This document shows, one piece after another, positions 44,181 through 52,528 of a stretch of 64,000 nt of DNA. This stretch comes from Fischerella muscicola PCC 7414. Its GTDB lineage: Bacteria > Cyanobacteriota > Cyanobacteriia > Cyanobacteriales > Nostocaceae. The first letter of the stretch is position 1. The number at the start of each line of letters is the position of its first letter. The DNA lies in NCBI RefSeq assembly GCF_000317205.1, contig NZ_AJLK01000086.1, forward strand, positions 1 through 64,000. Reading direction: 5' to 3'. The position numbers and the translations under genes were made by a program. The notes under the pieces were generated by a model. It was not told the DNA's origin and ran no database searches. It saw nothing but the letters and a program-made list of their open reading frames with translations.

Positions 44181-45788
44181 ATGACTGAACTCAAACTGCG
44201 TTTACAACAGGGAAATACAGAAAGAACAGTAACAGTAAATCAAGATGTCTTCACCATCGGGCGGTTGCCGGAGTGTGATTTGTACTTGCCCTTTGGGGGT
44301 GTTTCCCGTTGGCACGCTCGTTTGATCAAAACAGCTGCTGATATATGGACTATTGAGGACATGGGCAGCAAAAATGGCACACAGTTGAATGATCGCCTTG
44401 TCAGTTCTCCCCAACCGGTGCGTCACGGTGACATAATTTGGCTGGGAGATGTGAGTGTTCTGGTACTGTTGGCGGAACCTGTAGAAACAATCATGCCTAA
44501 ACAGGTTGACACAGCCGAACACAGAACTATTTTTCACAACGTTAAACAATTGCAAGAGCAATGGATACAAGCTGATAGTAACAATGGTGATATCAGTAAT
44601 AAAGATAAAAGTATTGCTCGCCTCAAAGACTTAGTTGATATAGCTAAAAATCTCTCTGCTGCGACTTCTATAGAAGAGATATTCTCTCAAGTTCAAGAAG
44701 TAGTCTTTCGTTACTTAGGTAGTATTGATCGTTTGGCACTATTAATTGATGTCAGTGGTAGTGGCAAATTAGAAATATTAAGTTCTGCGACTAGAAGCAC
44801 CTGTCAATACGAATATCTACCTAACGATGGCAGTTGGATCAGTCGTAGTATCTGTCAAAAAGTCTTTGAAGAAAAAGTTGCTATTCAAACTGCTGATGCC
44901 CAGCATGATGAGCGTTTTGCTGGCGAACACAGTATTTTGGTTAAAGACATTCGCAGCGCTATGGCTGTGCCTTTGTGGGATGAAAATAAGGTGGTTGGTG
45001 TGCTTTATGCCGATGCTCATCTTTCTTCCTACCATTGGGCAAAAGAAGGTGAAGAAGAACTCAGCTTTTTTTCCGCTTTGGCAAATCTTGTCGCTTCCAG
45101 TGTCCAACGTTGGTTATTAGCAGAAAAACTCAAAAGTGAAGAAGTCATTCGTCATAGACTCGAACGCTATCACTCCCCAGCAGTTGTACAGCAGTTGATC
45201 GCAGTGGGAGCATTACCAGATGGACGCTTAGCCCCTCGAGAAAGTGAAATTAGTATTTTGTTTGCGGACATTGTAGGTTTTACTGCCATGTCCGAACGGT
45301 TCACCGCTAGAGAAATTGCGGAATTGCTTAATAAATTATTTGAGGAGATGTTAAAAGAAGTATTTGCCTACGGCGGCACTTTAGATAAGTATATTGGCGA
45401 TTGCATCATGGCATTTTTTGGCGCCCCCGAACCACAATCAGATCACGCCGATCGCGCCGTGTCCGCAGCCCTGAAAATGCTCACGCGTCTGGAACATCTC
45501 AACGCTAGTAATTTTTGGCAAGAACCACTGCAATTACGCATTGCCATTAACAGTGGTAAGGCTGTGGTTGGCGATGTTGGCAGTTCTCAAAGAGTAGATT
45601 ACACTGCTCTGGGTGCGACGATAAATTTAGCTGCGCGTATGGAAGCAGTTTGTCCCCCTAGTGAATGTGTCGTCAGTGAAGCCACTTATAAAATGCTTTC
45701 CCAACCTGCATACTTCCATGAAATGGGAGATTATCGGTTTAAAGGCATCAATCGCTTAGTTAAGGTGTATCAGACGAAATTGCATTAA
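44181..45788 (+). CDS. adenylate cyclase with FHA and GAF domains
   Basis: A 535-residue class III cyclase. The N-terminal FHA domain (about 22-92) has GRLPECDLYLP, SRWHARL and GSKNGTQLN, so it should bind phosphothreonine peptides. The GAF domain (about 150-310) may bind a small molecule. The cyclase domain (about 350-530) has metal-binding Asp363 (ISILFADIVGFTAMSERF) and Asp407 (DKYIGDCIMAFFGAPE), transition-state Asn482 and Arg486, and the adenine-specifying Lys403 and Thr475 (VDYTALG), favouring ATP over GTP. The ATG at 44181 begins the FHA fold. It could link Ser/Thr kinase signalling to cAMP; the kinase at 28.4 kb is not adjacent, so that link is speculative. Monocistronic. Confidence 0.93.
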   Translation: MTELKLRLQQGNTERTVTVNQDVFTIGRLPECDLYLPFGGVSRWHARLIKTAADIWTIEDMGSKNGTQLNDRLVSSPQPVRHGDIIWLGDVSVLVLLAEPVETIMPKQVDTAEHRTIFHNVKQLQEQWIQADSNNGDISNKDKSIARLKDLVDIAKNLSAATSIEEIFSQVQEVVFRYLGSIDRLALLIDVSGSGKLEILSSATRSTCQYEYLPNDGSWISRSICQKVFEEKVAIQTADAQHDERFAGEHSILVKDIRSAMAVPLWDENKVVGVLYADAHLSSYHWAKEGEEELSFFSALANLVASSVQRWLLAEKLKSEEVIRHRLERYHSPAVVQQLIAVGALPDGRLAPRESEISILFADIVGFTAMSERFTAREIAELLNKLFEEMLKEVFAYGGTLDKYIGDCIMAFFGAPEPQSDHADRAVSAALKMLTRLEHLNASNFWQEPLQLRIAINSGKAVVGDVGSSQRVDYTALGATINLAARMEAVCPPSECVVSEATYKMLSQPAYFHEMGDYRFKGINRLVKVYQTKLH

Positions 45789-45800
45789 TTTGGGTGTTTG

Positions 45801-45902
45801 TTGATGGTTGATGGTTGATGGTTGATGGTTGATGGTTGATAGTTGATGGTTGATAGTTGTTTGGTGTTTGTTCCAATCAACAAACAACAACCAACAACCA
45901 AC
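45801..45902. repeat. TTGATGG heptamer array with inverted partner
   Basis: About eight tandem TTGATGG/TTGATAG heptamers (45801-45859) are followed by a complementary CAACAAC/CAACCAA stretch (45876-45902). The two halves can form a long hairpin between the cyclase and dehydrogenase genes. Typical STRR. Confidence 0.85.
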
Positions 45903-46103
45903 CAATACATAGAATTACTTACGTTATTGTATTTTTTAATGCATTTAGATTGCGAAAAATTAACATTTGCCAACCAAGTCTTGCCGAAAAGTCTAAAATC
46001 TTTATGGAAGCTAACAGTATGAACACGGGTAAGCATTTAGAATAGACCTTTTGCAAAAGTGACTTTTGCACTTTCTTAAATTATTTTTTACGGGAGGTTG
46101 GCT

Positions 46104-47471
46104 ATGCCTATCGCCACCATTAACCCTGCCACAGGGGAATTGCTCAAAAACTTTGAACCCCATAGTGATGCTGAAATCGCCGCCAAACTGGATTTGGCTC
46201 AACAAGCTTTTGAGCATTACCGCAAGACAAGTTTCTCCGAACGATCGCGCTGGCTTGACAAAGCTGCTGATATTCTTGAGCAAGAAAAAGCAGACTTGGC
46301 GAAGTTGATGACCCTAGAAATGGGCAAAACCTACAAAAGTGCGATCGCTGAAGTCGAAAAATGTGCTTGGGTTTGTCGCTACTATGCCGAACACGCCGCC
46401 CAATTTCTCGCTGATACCTACGTGGAAACCGATGCCACTAAAAGTTTTGTCAAATACCAGCCATTAGGTATTGTCCTGGCAGTGATGCCGTGGAATTTTC
46501 CCTTTTGGCAAGTATTCCGGTTTGCAGCACCTGCACTGATGGCAGGAAATGTCGGTTTACTCAAACATGCTTCTAATGTGCCGCAGTGTGCTTTAGCAAT
46601 TGAGGAAATTATTCAGAAAGCTGGTTTTCCCACAGGTGTATTTCAAACTTTGTTAATCCCTGGTGCGAAAGTTGGCGATTTAATGAGTGATGAGCGCATC
46701 AAAGCTGCTACCTTAACAGGCAGTGAACCAGCTGGCATATCACTTGCTGTTGCATCTGGTAAACAAATTAAGAAAACAGTTCTAGAATTGGGTGGCAGCG
46801 ATCCATTTATTGTGTTAGAAAGTGCTGATTTGGAAGCAGCAGTTGCAGTTGCAACTACAGCAAGAATGCTCAATAACGGGCAATCTTGTATTGCTGCGAA
46901 ACGCTTTATTGTCCAAGAAGCGATCGCAGATCAATTTGAAAAGCTACTGCTAGAAAAATTCCAAGCACTGAAAGTAGGCGATCCTATGCAACCAGACACC
47001 GATGTTGGACCACTAGCCACACCTGATATTCTCCAAGACCTGGAGCAACAAGTGCAAACTTGTGTCAAAGCAGGGGCAAAAGTTCTGATTGGGGGACAGC
47101 CTTTGGCTGATCGTCCTGGTAACTTCTTTCCACCAACGATGATCACCGATCTTTCACCAGATAGTGCGATCGCCAAAGAAGAATTTTTTGGGCCAGTAGC
47201 TTTATTATTCCGCGTACCCGATATTGATGAAGCAATTAAACTAGCAAACGCTACACCCTTTGGATTGGGTGCAAGTGCTTGGACAACCAACTCCCAAGAA
47301 CAACAGCGTTTTATTGATGAAATCGAAGCAGGCGCGGTATTTATCAATGGCATGGTGAAATCCGATCCCCGTATACCATTTGGCGGTATTAAACGTTCTG
47401 GGTATGGTAGGGAATTAGGTATCCAAGGTATACATGAGTTCGTCAACATTAAAACTGTGTGGGTTAAATAA
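46104..47471 (+). CDS. gabD: succinic semialdehyde dehydrogenase
   Basis: An NAD(P)-dependent aldehyde dehydrogenase of 455 residues. Conserved motifs: IVLAVMPWNFPFWQVFRF (about 128-145), the Glu motif ELGGSDPFIV (about 226-235) and the catalytic Cys in NNGQSCIAAKRF (about 258-269). The ATG at 46104 follows a strong GGGAGG site; a TTG at 46098 is also in frame. It lies 112 bases before a ThDP-dependent decarboxylase-like gene. In Synechococcus PCC 7002 the adjacent pair A2770-A2771 makes 2-oxoglutarate decarboxylase and SSADH, which convert 2-oxoglutarate to succinate and close the TCA cycle; this pair matches that arrangement. Confidence 0.9.
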   Translation: MPIATINPATGELLKNFEPHSDAEIAAKLDLAQQAFEHYRKTSFSERSRWLDKAADILEQEKADLAKLMTLEMGKTYKSAIAEVEKCAWVCRYYAEHAAQFLADTYVETDATKSFVKYQPLGIVLAVMPWNFPFWQVFRFAAPALMAGNVGLLKHASNVPQCALAIEEIIQKAGFPTGVFQTLLIPGAKVGDLMSDERIKAATLTGSEPAGISLAVASGKQIKKTVLELGGSDPFIVLESADLEAAVAVATTARMLNNGQSCIAAKRFIVQEAIADQFEKLLLEKFQALKVGDPMQPDTDVGPLATPDILQDLEQQVQTCVKAGAKVLIGGQPLADRPGNFFPPTMITDLSPDSAIAKEEFFGPVALLFRVPDIDEAIKLANATPFGLGASAWTTNSQEQQRFIDEIEAGAVFINGMVKSDPRIPFGGIKRSGYGRELGIQGIHEFVNIKTVWVK

Positions 47472-47477
47472 TTGGGA

Positions 47478-47550
47478 ATTGTTAGTAGTTAGTAGTTAGT
47501 AGTTAGTAGTTTTTTCTTTACTACTATCCACTAACCACTAACCACTATCT
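47478..47550. repeat. TTAGTAG heptamers and complementary AACCACT heptamers
   Basis: Tandem TTAGTAG heptamers (47483-47507) face a complementary CTAACCACTAACCACT series (47529-47545) in the spacer between the SSADH and decarboxylase genes, about 30-40 bases before the second start. A transcript through both genes would carry a hairpin. Confidence 0.75.
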
Positions 47551-47583
47551 ACTCCTAAATCTTTTCGCTAGTGAGGAAGTTCA

Positions 47584-49227
47584 ATGAATACAGCAGAGTT
47601 ATTAGTAAGGTGCTTAGAAAATGAAGGGGTGCAATACGTTTTCGGACTCCCTGGCGAAGAAAACCTGCACGTTTTGGAAGCGATCAAACACTCCTCCATT
47701 CAATTTATTACCACTCGTCATGAACAAGGTGCGGCATTCATGGCGGATGTCTACGGACGTCTGACAGGAAAAGCAGGAGTGTGTCTTTCAACTTTAGGAC
47801 CAGGGGCAACAAACTTAATGACAGGGGTTGCCGATGCTAACCTCGATGGTGCGCCACTAGTGGCAATTACCGGACAAGTCGGAACAGATAGAATGCACAT
47901 CGAATCCCATCAATATTTAGATTTGGTGGCGATGTTTGCTCCAGTAACAAAATGGAATAAACAGATTGTGCGACCTAGTATTACACCAGAAGTAGTGCGC
48001 AAAGCATTCAAAGTAGCGCAAAGTGAAAAACCAGGTGCAGTTCATATTGATCTACCAGAAAATATTGCCGCTATGCCAGTAGAAGGCAAACCCTTACATA
48101 AGGATAATATTGAAAAAACTTTTGCTTCTTTTGCTAGTATTCGGTCAGCCGCAGCCATAATTTCTCAGGCAGTTAATCCAATCATCTTAGTGGGAAATGG
48201 TGCAATTCGTGACCAAGCCAGCGATGCTGTTACTCAGTTTGCCACCCAATTAAATATCCCTGTTGCCAACACATTTATGGGTAAAGGAGTGATTCCCTAC
48301 ACCCATCCTTTGGCATTGTGGGCTGTAGGATTGCAACAACGTGATTTTATTACCTGTGGCTTTGATAACACAGATTTGGTCATAGCAATTGGCTATGATT
48401 TAATCGAATTTTCCCCGAAAAAATGGAATCCCGATGGTCAAATTCCCATCGTTCATATTGCAGCAACTCCAGCAGAAATAGATAGTAGTTACATTCCCAG
48501 CGTGGAAGTTGTTGGCGATATTTCTGATTCTCTCTATGAAATTTTAAAAGTAGCAGACCGCCAGGGTAAACCCAATCCTTACGCTATCAGTTTACGATCC
48601 AATATTCGTGCTGATTATGAACTATATGCTAAGGATGACGGGTTTCCTATTAAGCCCCAAAAAATAATTTACGACTTGCGACAGGTAATGGGACCAGAAG
48701 ATATTGTCATTTCTGATGTCGGCGCACACAAAATGTGGATTGCCCGTCATTACCATTGTTATAGTCCCAATACTTGCATTATTTCTAATGGTTTTGCGGC
48801 AATGGGAATTGCCATCCCCGGTGCAGTTGCAGCTAAACTTGTTCATCCTAATCGTAAAGTTGTCGCAGCAACTGGTGATGGCGGCTTTATGATGAATTGC
48901 CAAGAATTAGAAACTGCTTTGCGTGTTGGTACAGCATTTGTCACCTTAATTTTTAATGATGGTGGCTATGGTCTAATTGAGTGGAAACAAGAAAATCAAT
49001 TTGGTAAAGGTAGGTCATCCTTTGTGCATTTTGGCAACCCAGATTTTGTCAAATTAGCAGAAAGTATGGGATTAAAAGGCTATCGTGTAGAAGACGCTAC
49101 CGAATTAGTTCCCATCCTCAAAGAAGCCCTGGCTCAAGATGTCCCAGCAGTGATAGATTGTCCTGTAGACTATCGAGAAAACATTCGCTTTACTCAAAAA
49201 GCCGGCGAATTGAATTGCGTGCTGTAA
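47584..49227 (+). CDS. 2-oxoglutarate decarboxylase (acetolactate-synthase-like ThDP enzyme)
   Basis: A 547-residue ThDP-dependent enzyme of the acetolactate synthase superfamily. Motifs: GLPGEENLHVLEAI at the start, the ThDP-activating Glu in TRHEQGAAFMADVYG (about 45-59), and the cofactor motif TGDGGFMMNCQELETA...FNDGG (about 431-460). Simple annotation would call it acetolactate synthase large subunit, but its partner gene is SSADH rather than ilvN or ilvC. The matched pair in Synechococcus PCC 7002 has been shown to be 2-oxoglutarate decarboxylase plus SSADH (Zhang and Bryant, 2011). I therefore favour 2-oxoglutarate decarboxylase. Single alternative: a catabolic acetolactate synthase. 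Confidence 0.82.
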   Translation: MNTAELLVRCLENEGVQYVFGLPGEENLHVLEAIKHSSIQFITTRHEQGAAFMADVYGRLTGKAGVCLSTLGPGATNLMTGVADANLDGAPLVAITGQVGTDRMHIESHQYLDLVAMFAPVTKWNKQIVRPSITPEVVRKAFKVAQSEKPGAVHIDLPENIAAMPVEGKPLHKDNIEKTFASFASIRSAAAIISQAVNPIILVGNGAIRDQASDAVTQFATQLNIPVANTFMGKGVIPYTHPLALWAVGLQQRDFITCGFDNTDLVIAIGYDLIEFSPKKWNPDGQIPIVHIAATPAEIDSSYIPSVEVVGDISDSLYEILKVADRQGKPNPYAISLRSNIRADYELYAKDDGFPIKPQKIIYDLRQVMGPEDIVISDVGAHKMWIARHYHCYSPNTCIISNGFAAMGIAIPGAVAAKLVHPNRKVVAATGDGGFMMNCQELETALRVGTAFVTLIFNDGGYGLIEWKQENQFGKGRSSFVHFGNPDFVKLAESMGLKGYRVEDATELVPILKEALAQDVPAVIDCPVDYRENIRFTQKAGELNCVL

Positions 49228-49509
49228 TTGTCATTAGTTATTTGTCATTAGTCATTTGTAAATAATGAATGACTGATGACTAATAGTAAAAATAAAATCA
49301 CTGTAGTATCGTGTCAAGGCTAAAATGTTGCAATCAATCTCTTCTTCTATCTGGTGTGTTCTCTGTTGCCTCATGCGGTTTATTAATGCACTATTTTAGT
49401 CTAGACAGTCCACTAGTCAATACATAGGAAAATCCCACAACTAAGGATGAAAATACCTGTTCCCCATTTCCTTAATAGTATTAAGTAGTTCAACCAAATT
49501 AAATATAAA
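49228..49509. other. intergenic part with STRR heptamers
   Basis: Starts with the heptamer-type TGTCATTAGTTATTTGTCATTAGTC (49229-49252) and its inverted counterpart TGACTGATGACTAATAG (49269-49285). After that it is plain A/T-rich sequence with no gene. Confidence 0.6.
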
Positions 49510-49723
49510 ACCTCACCCCGCCTTTGGTTCCCCTTTCCTTACCAAGGCTACAGTGTACACATATGTTGGTTATGAAAGCCCAAAGGCTGGATTTACCCCC
49601 TTAATCCCCCCTTGCAAAGGGGAGAACTGTTCCCTCCCCTTTGCAAGGGGAGGGTTAGGGTGGGGTAAGCAAGACTTGTGTGTATACCGTAACCTTACCA
49701 TGGAGAGGGGTTGGGGGTGAGGT
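49510..49723. repeat. nested foldback element of about 214 bp
   Basis: ACCTCACCCC (49510-49519) and GGGGTGAGGT (49714-49723) are perfect inverted ends. Inside, AAGGCTACAGTGTACACA faces TGTGTATACCGTAACCTT as an imperfect second pair. At the centre, CTTGCAAAGGGGAG (49611-49624) and CTCCCCTTTGCAAG (49634-49647) form a perfect 14-bp stem, extended imperfectly to 49593-49668. The whole can fold into one long hairpin. No reading frame is present. Confidence 0.65.
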
Positions 49724-49886
49724 CTATTTTATGTTTTTTATGGTTGACTTACTTAGCTAAATTTTCTACACAATTGATTACCTTTTTACTCTGTTTTTTC
49801 TTAGCAACTCTTAATTAGCTTCTCAATCTGATGTAAAAATCACGACGGCTAATCAAAATAGCGATTCCATACAGGTATGCGGTGAT

Positions 49887-51863
49887 ATGTGCATTGAATT
49901 TGGCAGGGAAGTATGTGGCACTCTCGATTTAGCAGAATCACGGGAGTGGCTAGTAACTAATAGTATCGGTGGATACGCATCTGGTACAGTAGCAGGTTTG
50001 CTCAACCGTCGCTATCACGGGTTACTAGTAGCAACCTTAAAGCCACCTTTGGGTCGTACCCTGATGTTGGCAAAGCTGGATGAAACGGCTGTGTATGGCG
50101 ATCGCATTTATCCTTTACATACAAATCGTTGGGCTGACGAAATAGTCAGTCCTAATGGCTATCTACACATAGAACGTTTTGCTTTGGAAGGCACTACTCC
50201 TGTGTGGCATTTTGCCTGTGCTGATGCGCTATTAGAAAAGCGAATTTGGATGCAGCAGGGTGCTAACACTACCTATGTCCGATATGTCTTACGCCGTGCT
50301 TCTATGCCGTTACAGCTAACGCTGAAAGCATTAGTCAACTACCGCGATTATCATGGCAGCACCCAAAGCAACGGTTGGCAAATGAGTGTTGAACCAGTTC
50401 CCCAAGGAATTTGTGTGACAGCCTTTCCCACTGCTGTACCGCTTTATTTACTGTGCGACAATGCTAGTGCTGTTCCTGTACATAATTGGTATTATGGATT
50501 TCACTTAGCAGTAGAACGCTACCGAGGATTGAGCGACAAGGAAGACCATTTACACGCTGCTACTTTCCAAATTACTCTCAATGCTGGTGAATCTCTAACC
50601 TTTGTTGCTAGCACAGACAAGCAACCAGACCTACATGGCGAAACAACCCTCAGACTCCGCCATACCCAAGAGCAAAAGTTAATTAGCCTTTGGAAAACTA
50701 ACCGCCCTTCCCATGCCAAAGAAACTCCTGCTTGGGTGAACCATCTAGTTTTGGCAGCCGACCAATTTATTGTTGATCGTTCGTGGTCAGATGAAATTCA
50801 TGGCAAAACGATCATCGCAGGCTATCACTGGTTTAGTGACTGGGGACGGGATACGATGATTAGCTTACCAGGACTGACCCTGGCTACAGGTCGCCCAGAA
50901 ATTGCCCGTTCTATTCTCCGCACTTTTGCTAAATATGTAAATCAGGGAATGCTGCCAAATCGCTTTCCAGATGCGGGGGAAATACCGGAATACAATACCG
51001 TTGATGCTACTTTGTGGTATTTTGAAGCTTTACAGGCTTACTATAACTTTACAGAAGATGATGATCTTTTAGAAGAACTATTTCCCATCCTGGCAGATAT
51101 CATCGACTGGCACTGTCGCGGCACTCGCTACAATATCCATCTAGATGCAGCAGATGGGCTACTTTACGCTGGGGAAGTGGGAGTGCAGCTGACTTGGATG
51201 GATGCCAAAATTGGGGACTGGGTAGTCACGCCCCGGATTGGCAAACCGATTGAAGTTAATGCCCTCTGGTACAATGCCTTACGGACAATGGCTAACTTTG
51301 CTCGCCATATTGGTAAACCTCACCGAGAGTATGAGGCGATCGCTGAACGGGCTTTGGTCAGATTCTCGCGCTTCTGGAATCAAGAAACAGGTTATTGTTA
51401 CGATGTCCTTGATGGGCCTGATGGCGATGACCCGTCCCTACGCCCCAACCAAATTTTTGCTGTCTGTTTACCTGAAAGCCCTCTGAACTCAAGCCAACAA
51501 AAAGGTGTAGTTGACGCTTGCGCCCAGAATTTGCTAACTTCCCACGGATTGCGATCGCTTGCAAGTGATCATTCGCAATATAGGGGACATTATGGAGGTG
51601 ATCAGCTGCAACGAGATAGTGCTTATCATCAAGGGACAGTGTGGGGATGGTTAATTGGCCCCTTTGTACAGGCACATCTGCGAGTTTACAAAGACCCTGC
51701 CCAAGCGCGGCAATTTCTGGAACCAATGGCCAATCACCTGCACGCCCACGGTATTGGTAGTCTCAGCGAAATCTTTGATGGTAATCCCCCCCATGACCGC
51801 GCGGGGTTGTATTGCTCAGGCTTGGACAGTGGCGGAAGTGCTACGGGCTTGGTTGGCAACTGA
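49887..51863 (+). CDS. glycogen debranching enzyme (amylo-alpha-1,6-glucosidase type), C-terminus frameshifted
   Basis: A 658-residue protein. The N-terminal GDE domain starts ESREWLVTNSIGGYASGTVAGLLNRRYHGLL; the catalytic (alpha/alpha)6 domain of the GH133-type starts around 275 and has GYHWFSDWGRDTMISLPGL (about 311-329), RFPDAGEIPEYNTVDATLWYFEAL and DSAYHQGTVWGWLIGPF. The last 20 residues (after GNPPHD) do not fit the family. The family-type ending (ARGCIAQAWTVAEVLRAWLATEV) is encoded in the next frame and ends at 51873. The switch needs one extra or missing base around a run of seven C (51786-51792) or just after it. Function is release of branch-point glucose in glycogen. Whether the frameshift is real or an assembly error is open. 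Confidence 0.9.
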   Translation: MCIEFGREVCGTLDLAESREWLVTNSIGGYASGTVAGLLNRRYHGLLVATLKPPLGRTLMLAKLDETAVYGDRIYPLHTNRWADEIVSPNGYLHIERFALEGTTPVWHFACADALLEKRIWMQQGANTTYVRYVLRRASMPLQLTLKALVNYRDYHGSTQSNGWQMSVEPVPQGICVTAFPTAVPLYLLCDNASAVPVHNWYYGFHLAVERYRGLSDKEDHLHAATFQITLNAGESLTFVASTDKQPDLHGETTLRLRHTQEQKLISLWKTNRPSHAKETPAWVNHLVLAADQFIVDRSWSDEIHGKTIIAGYHWFSDWGRDTMISLPGLTLATGRPEIARSILRTFAKYVNQGMLPNRFPDAGEIPEYNTVDATLWYFEALQAYYNFTEDDDLLEELFPILADIIDWHCRGTRYNIHLDAADGLLYAGEVGVQLTWMDAKIGDWVVTPRIGKPIEVNALWYNALRTMANFARHIGKPHREYEAIAERALVRFSRFWNQETGYCYDVLDGPDGDDPSLRPNQIFAVCLPESPLNSSQQKGVVDACAQNLLTSHGLRSLASDHSQYRGHYGGDQLQRDSAYHQGTVWGWLIGPFVQAHLRVYKDPAQARQFLEPMANHLHAHGIGSLSEIFDGNPPHDRAGLYCSGLDSGGSATGLVGN

Positions 51864-51972
51864 AGTTGTTTGACAATGAGTAAAAACGCCCTTGTGCGAT
51901 CGCTTAAATTTAAAAAAACGCCAGTAGAAAAAACTTCTCTGGCGGAAAATCAAGCAAAAAATAAATATTCCT

Positions 51973-52001
51973 ATGCTTAAATGTTTGGAATATTTAAGCA
52001 T
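51973..52001 (-). terminator. stem-loop downstream of the double-glycine peptide gene
   Basis: ATGCTTAAAT (51973-51982) and ATTTAAGCAT (51992-52001) are a perfect 10-bp inverted pair with a 9-base loop. On the minus strand it lies 28 bases after the stop of the peptide gene and is followed by T-rich sequence, so it likely ends that transcript. Confidence 0.55.
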
Positions 52002-52028
52002 GAGTGTTTTACTTTTCCAGTCATTATT

Positions 52029-52226
52029 TCAGATTTTCAATGTTAGAAATTCTGCTGTAAACTCAACTTTGGCAAATTTGAAATCAGCTTTATAATCATT
52101 AAGCTCTAATTCAGTAACACCTCCACAGACTTTCTCTGTCTCGCTATCTGTTAACTCTTCAAAAAGTTGGGTGCTTTCAACTTTTTGTGGTGTTTGAGTA
52201 TTTAATTTTTGCTTTAACTTCTGCAT
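52029..52226 (-). CDS. double-glycine leader peptide precursor
   Basis: A 65-residue precursor with a 36-residue leader of the double-glycine type: hydrophobic/acidic FEELTDSETEKVCGG, with GG at 35-36. Cleavage would release a 29-residue core, VTELELNDYKADFKFAKVEF plus TAEFLTLKI, net acidic and free of Cys and Ser. The start is ATG 52226; GAGG lies 6 bases before it. The frame is open to a TTG at 52238. It lies downstream of hlyD and a C39-peptidase ABC exporter on the same strand, which would cut and export it. No modification enzyme (LanM, cyclase, radical SAM) is near. Function of the core is unknown: bacteriocin-like or a signal are both possible. Confidence 0.75.
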   Translation of the reverse strand: MQKLKQKLNTQTPQKVESTQLFEELTDSETEKVCGGVTELELNDYKADFKFAKVEFTAEFLTLKI

Positions 52227-52414
52227 TTTTTTCCTCAAAGTAGAATTGTTTTCTGAATCAATAATTCTATAAATTTATTTGTTTGTAAATTGAAATGCTA
52301 CTTTCGTGCAATAACCAACTATTAAATTAGCAATATAATAACGATAATGTAAATTAATGAAAAACCTGACACCAACAGTTAGTAGTAGTCCACTTCATAA
52401 GAACCTCTCCCCAA

Positions 52415-52435
52415 CCCTCCCCGTTTCGGGGAGGG
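52415..52435. repeat. REP-like GC-rich hairpin
   Basis: CCCTCCCCG (52415-52423) pairs perfectly with CGGGGAGGG (52427-52435) with a TTT loop; a second weaker CTCCCCGCTTCGGG unit follows. It sits in the 300-bp spacer between the HlyD gene and the peptide gene. The same REP-like form occurs at 56470-56492. Confidence 0.6.
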
Positions 52436-52528
52436 AGTAAGATTTCTTCTCCCCGCTTCGGGAATTGAGGGGCGTTAATTCGACTTTTTAAATACGTATT
52501 GTGTCCTGGTCTTTATAGGGAAAAATAC

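Noticed and set aside
43883-44194. 103-aa minus-strand frame before the cyclase gene
   Set aside because: Composition is rich in R, S and H, it overlaps the cyclase start, and there is no ribosome-binding site.
45801-45902. Tandem repeats that could be mistaken for a CRISPR array
   Set aside because: The units are 7 bases long without unique spacers, and no cas gene is in the window.
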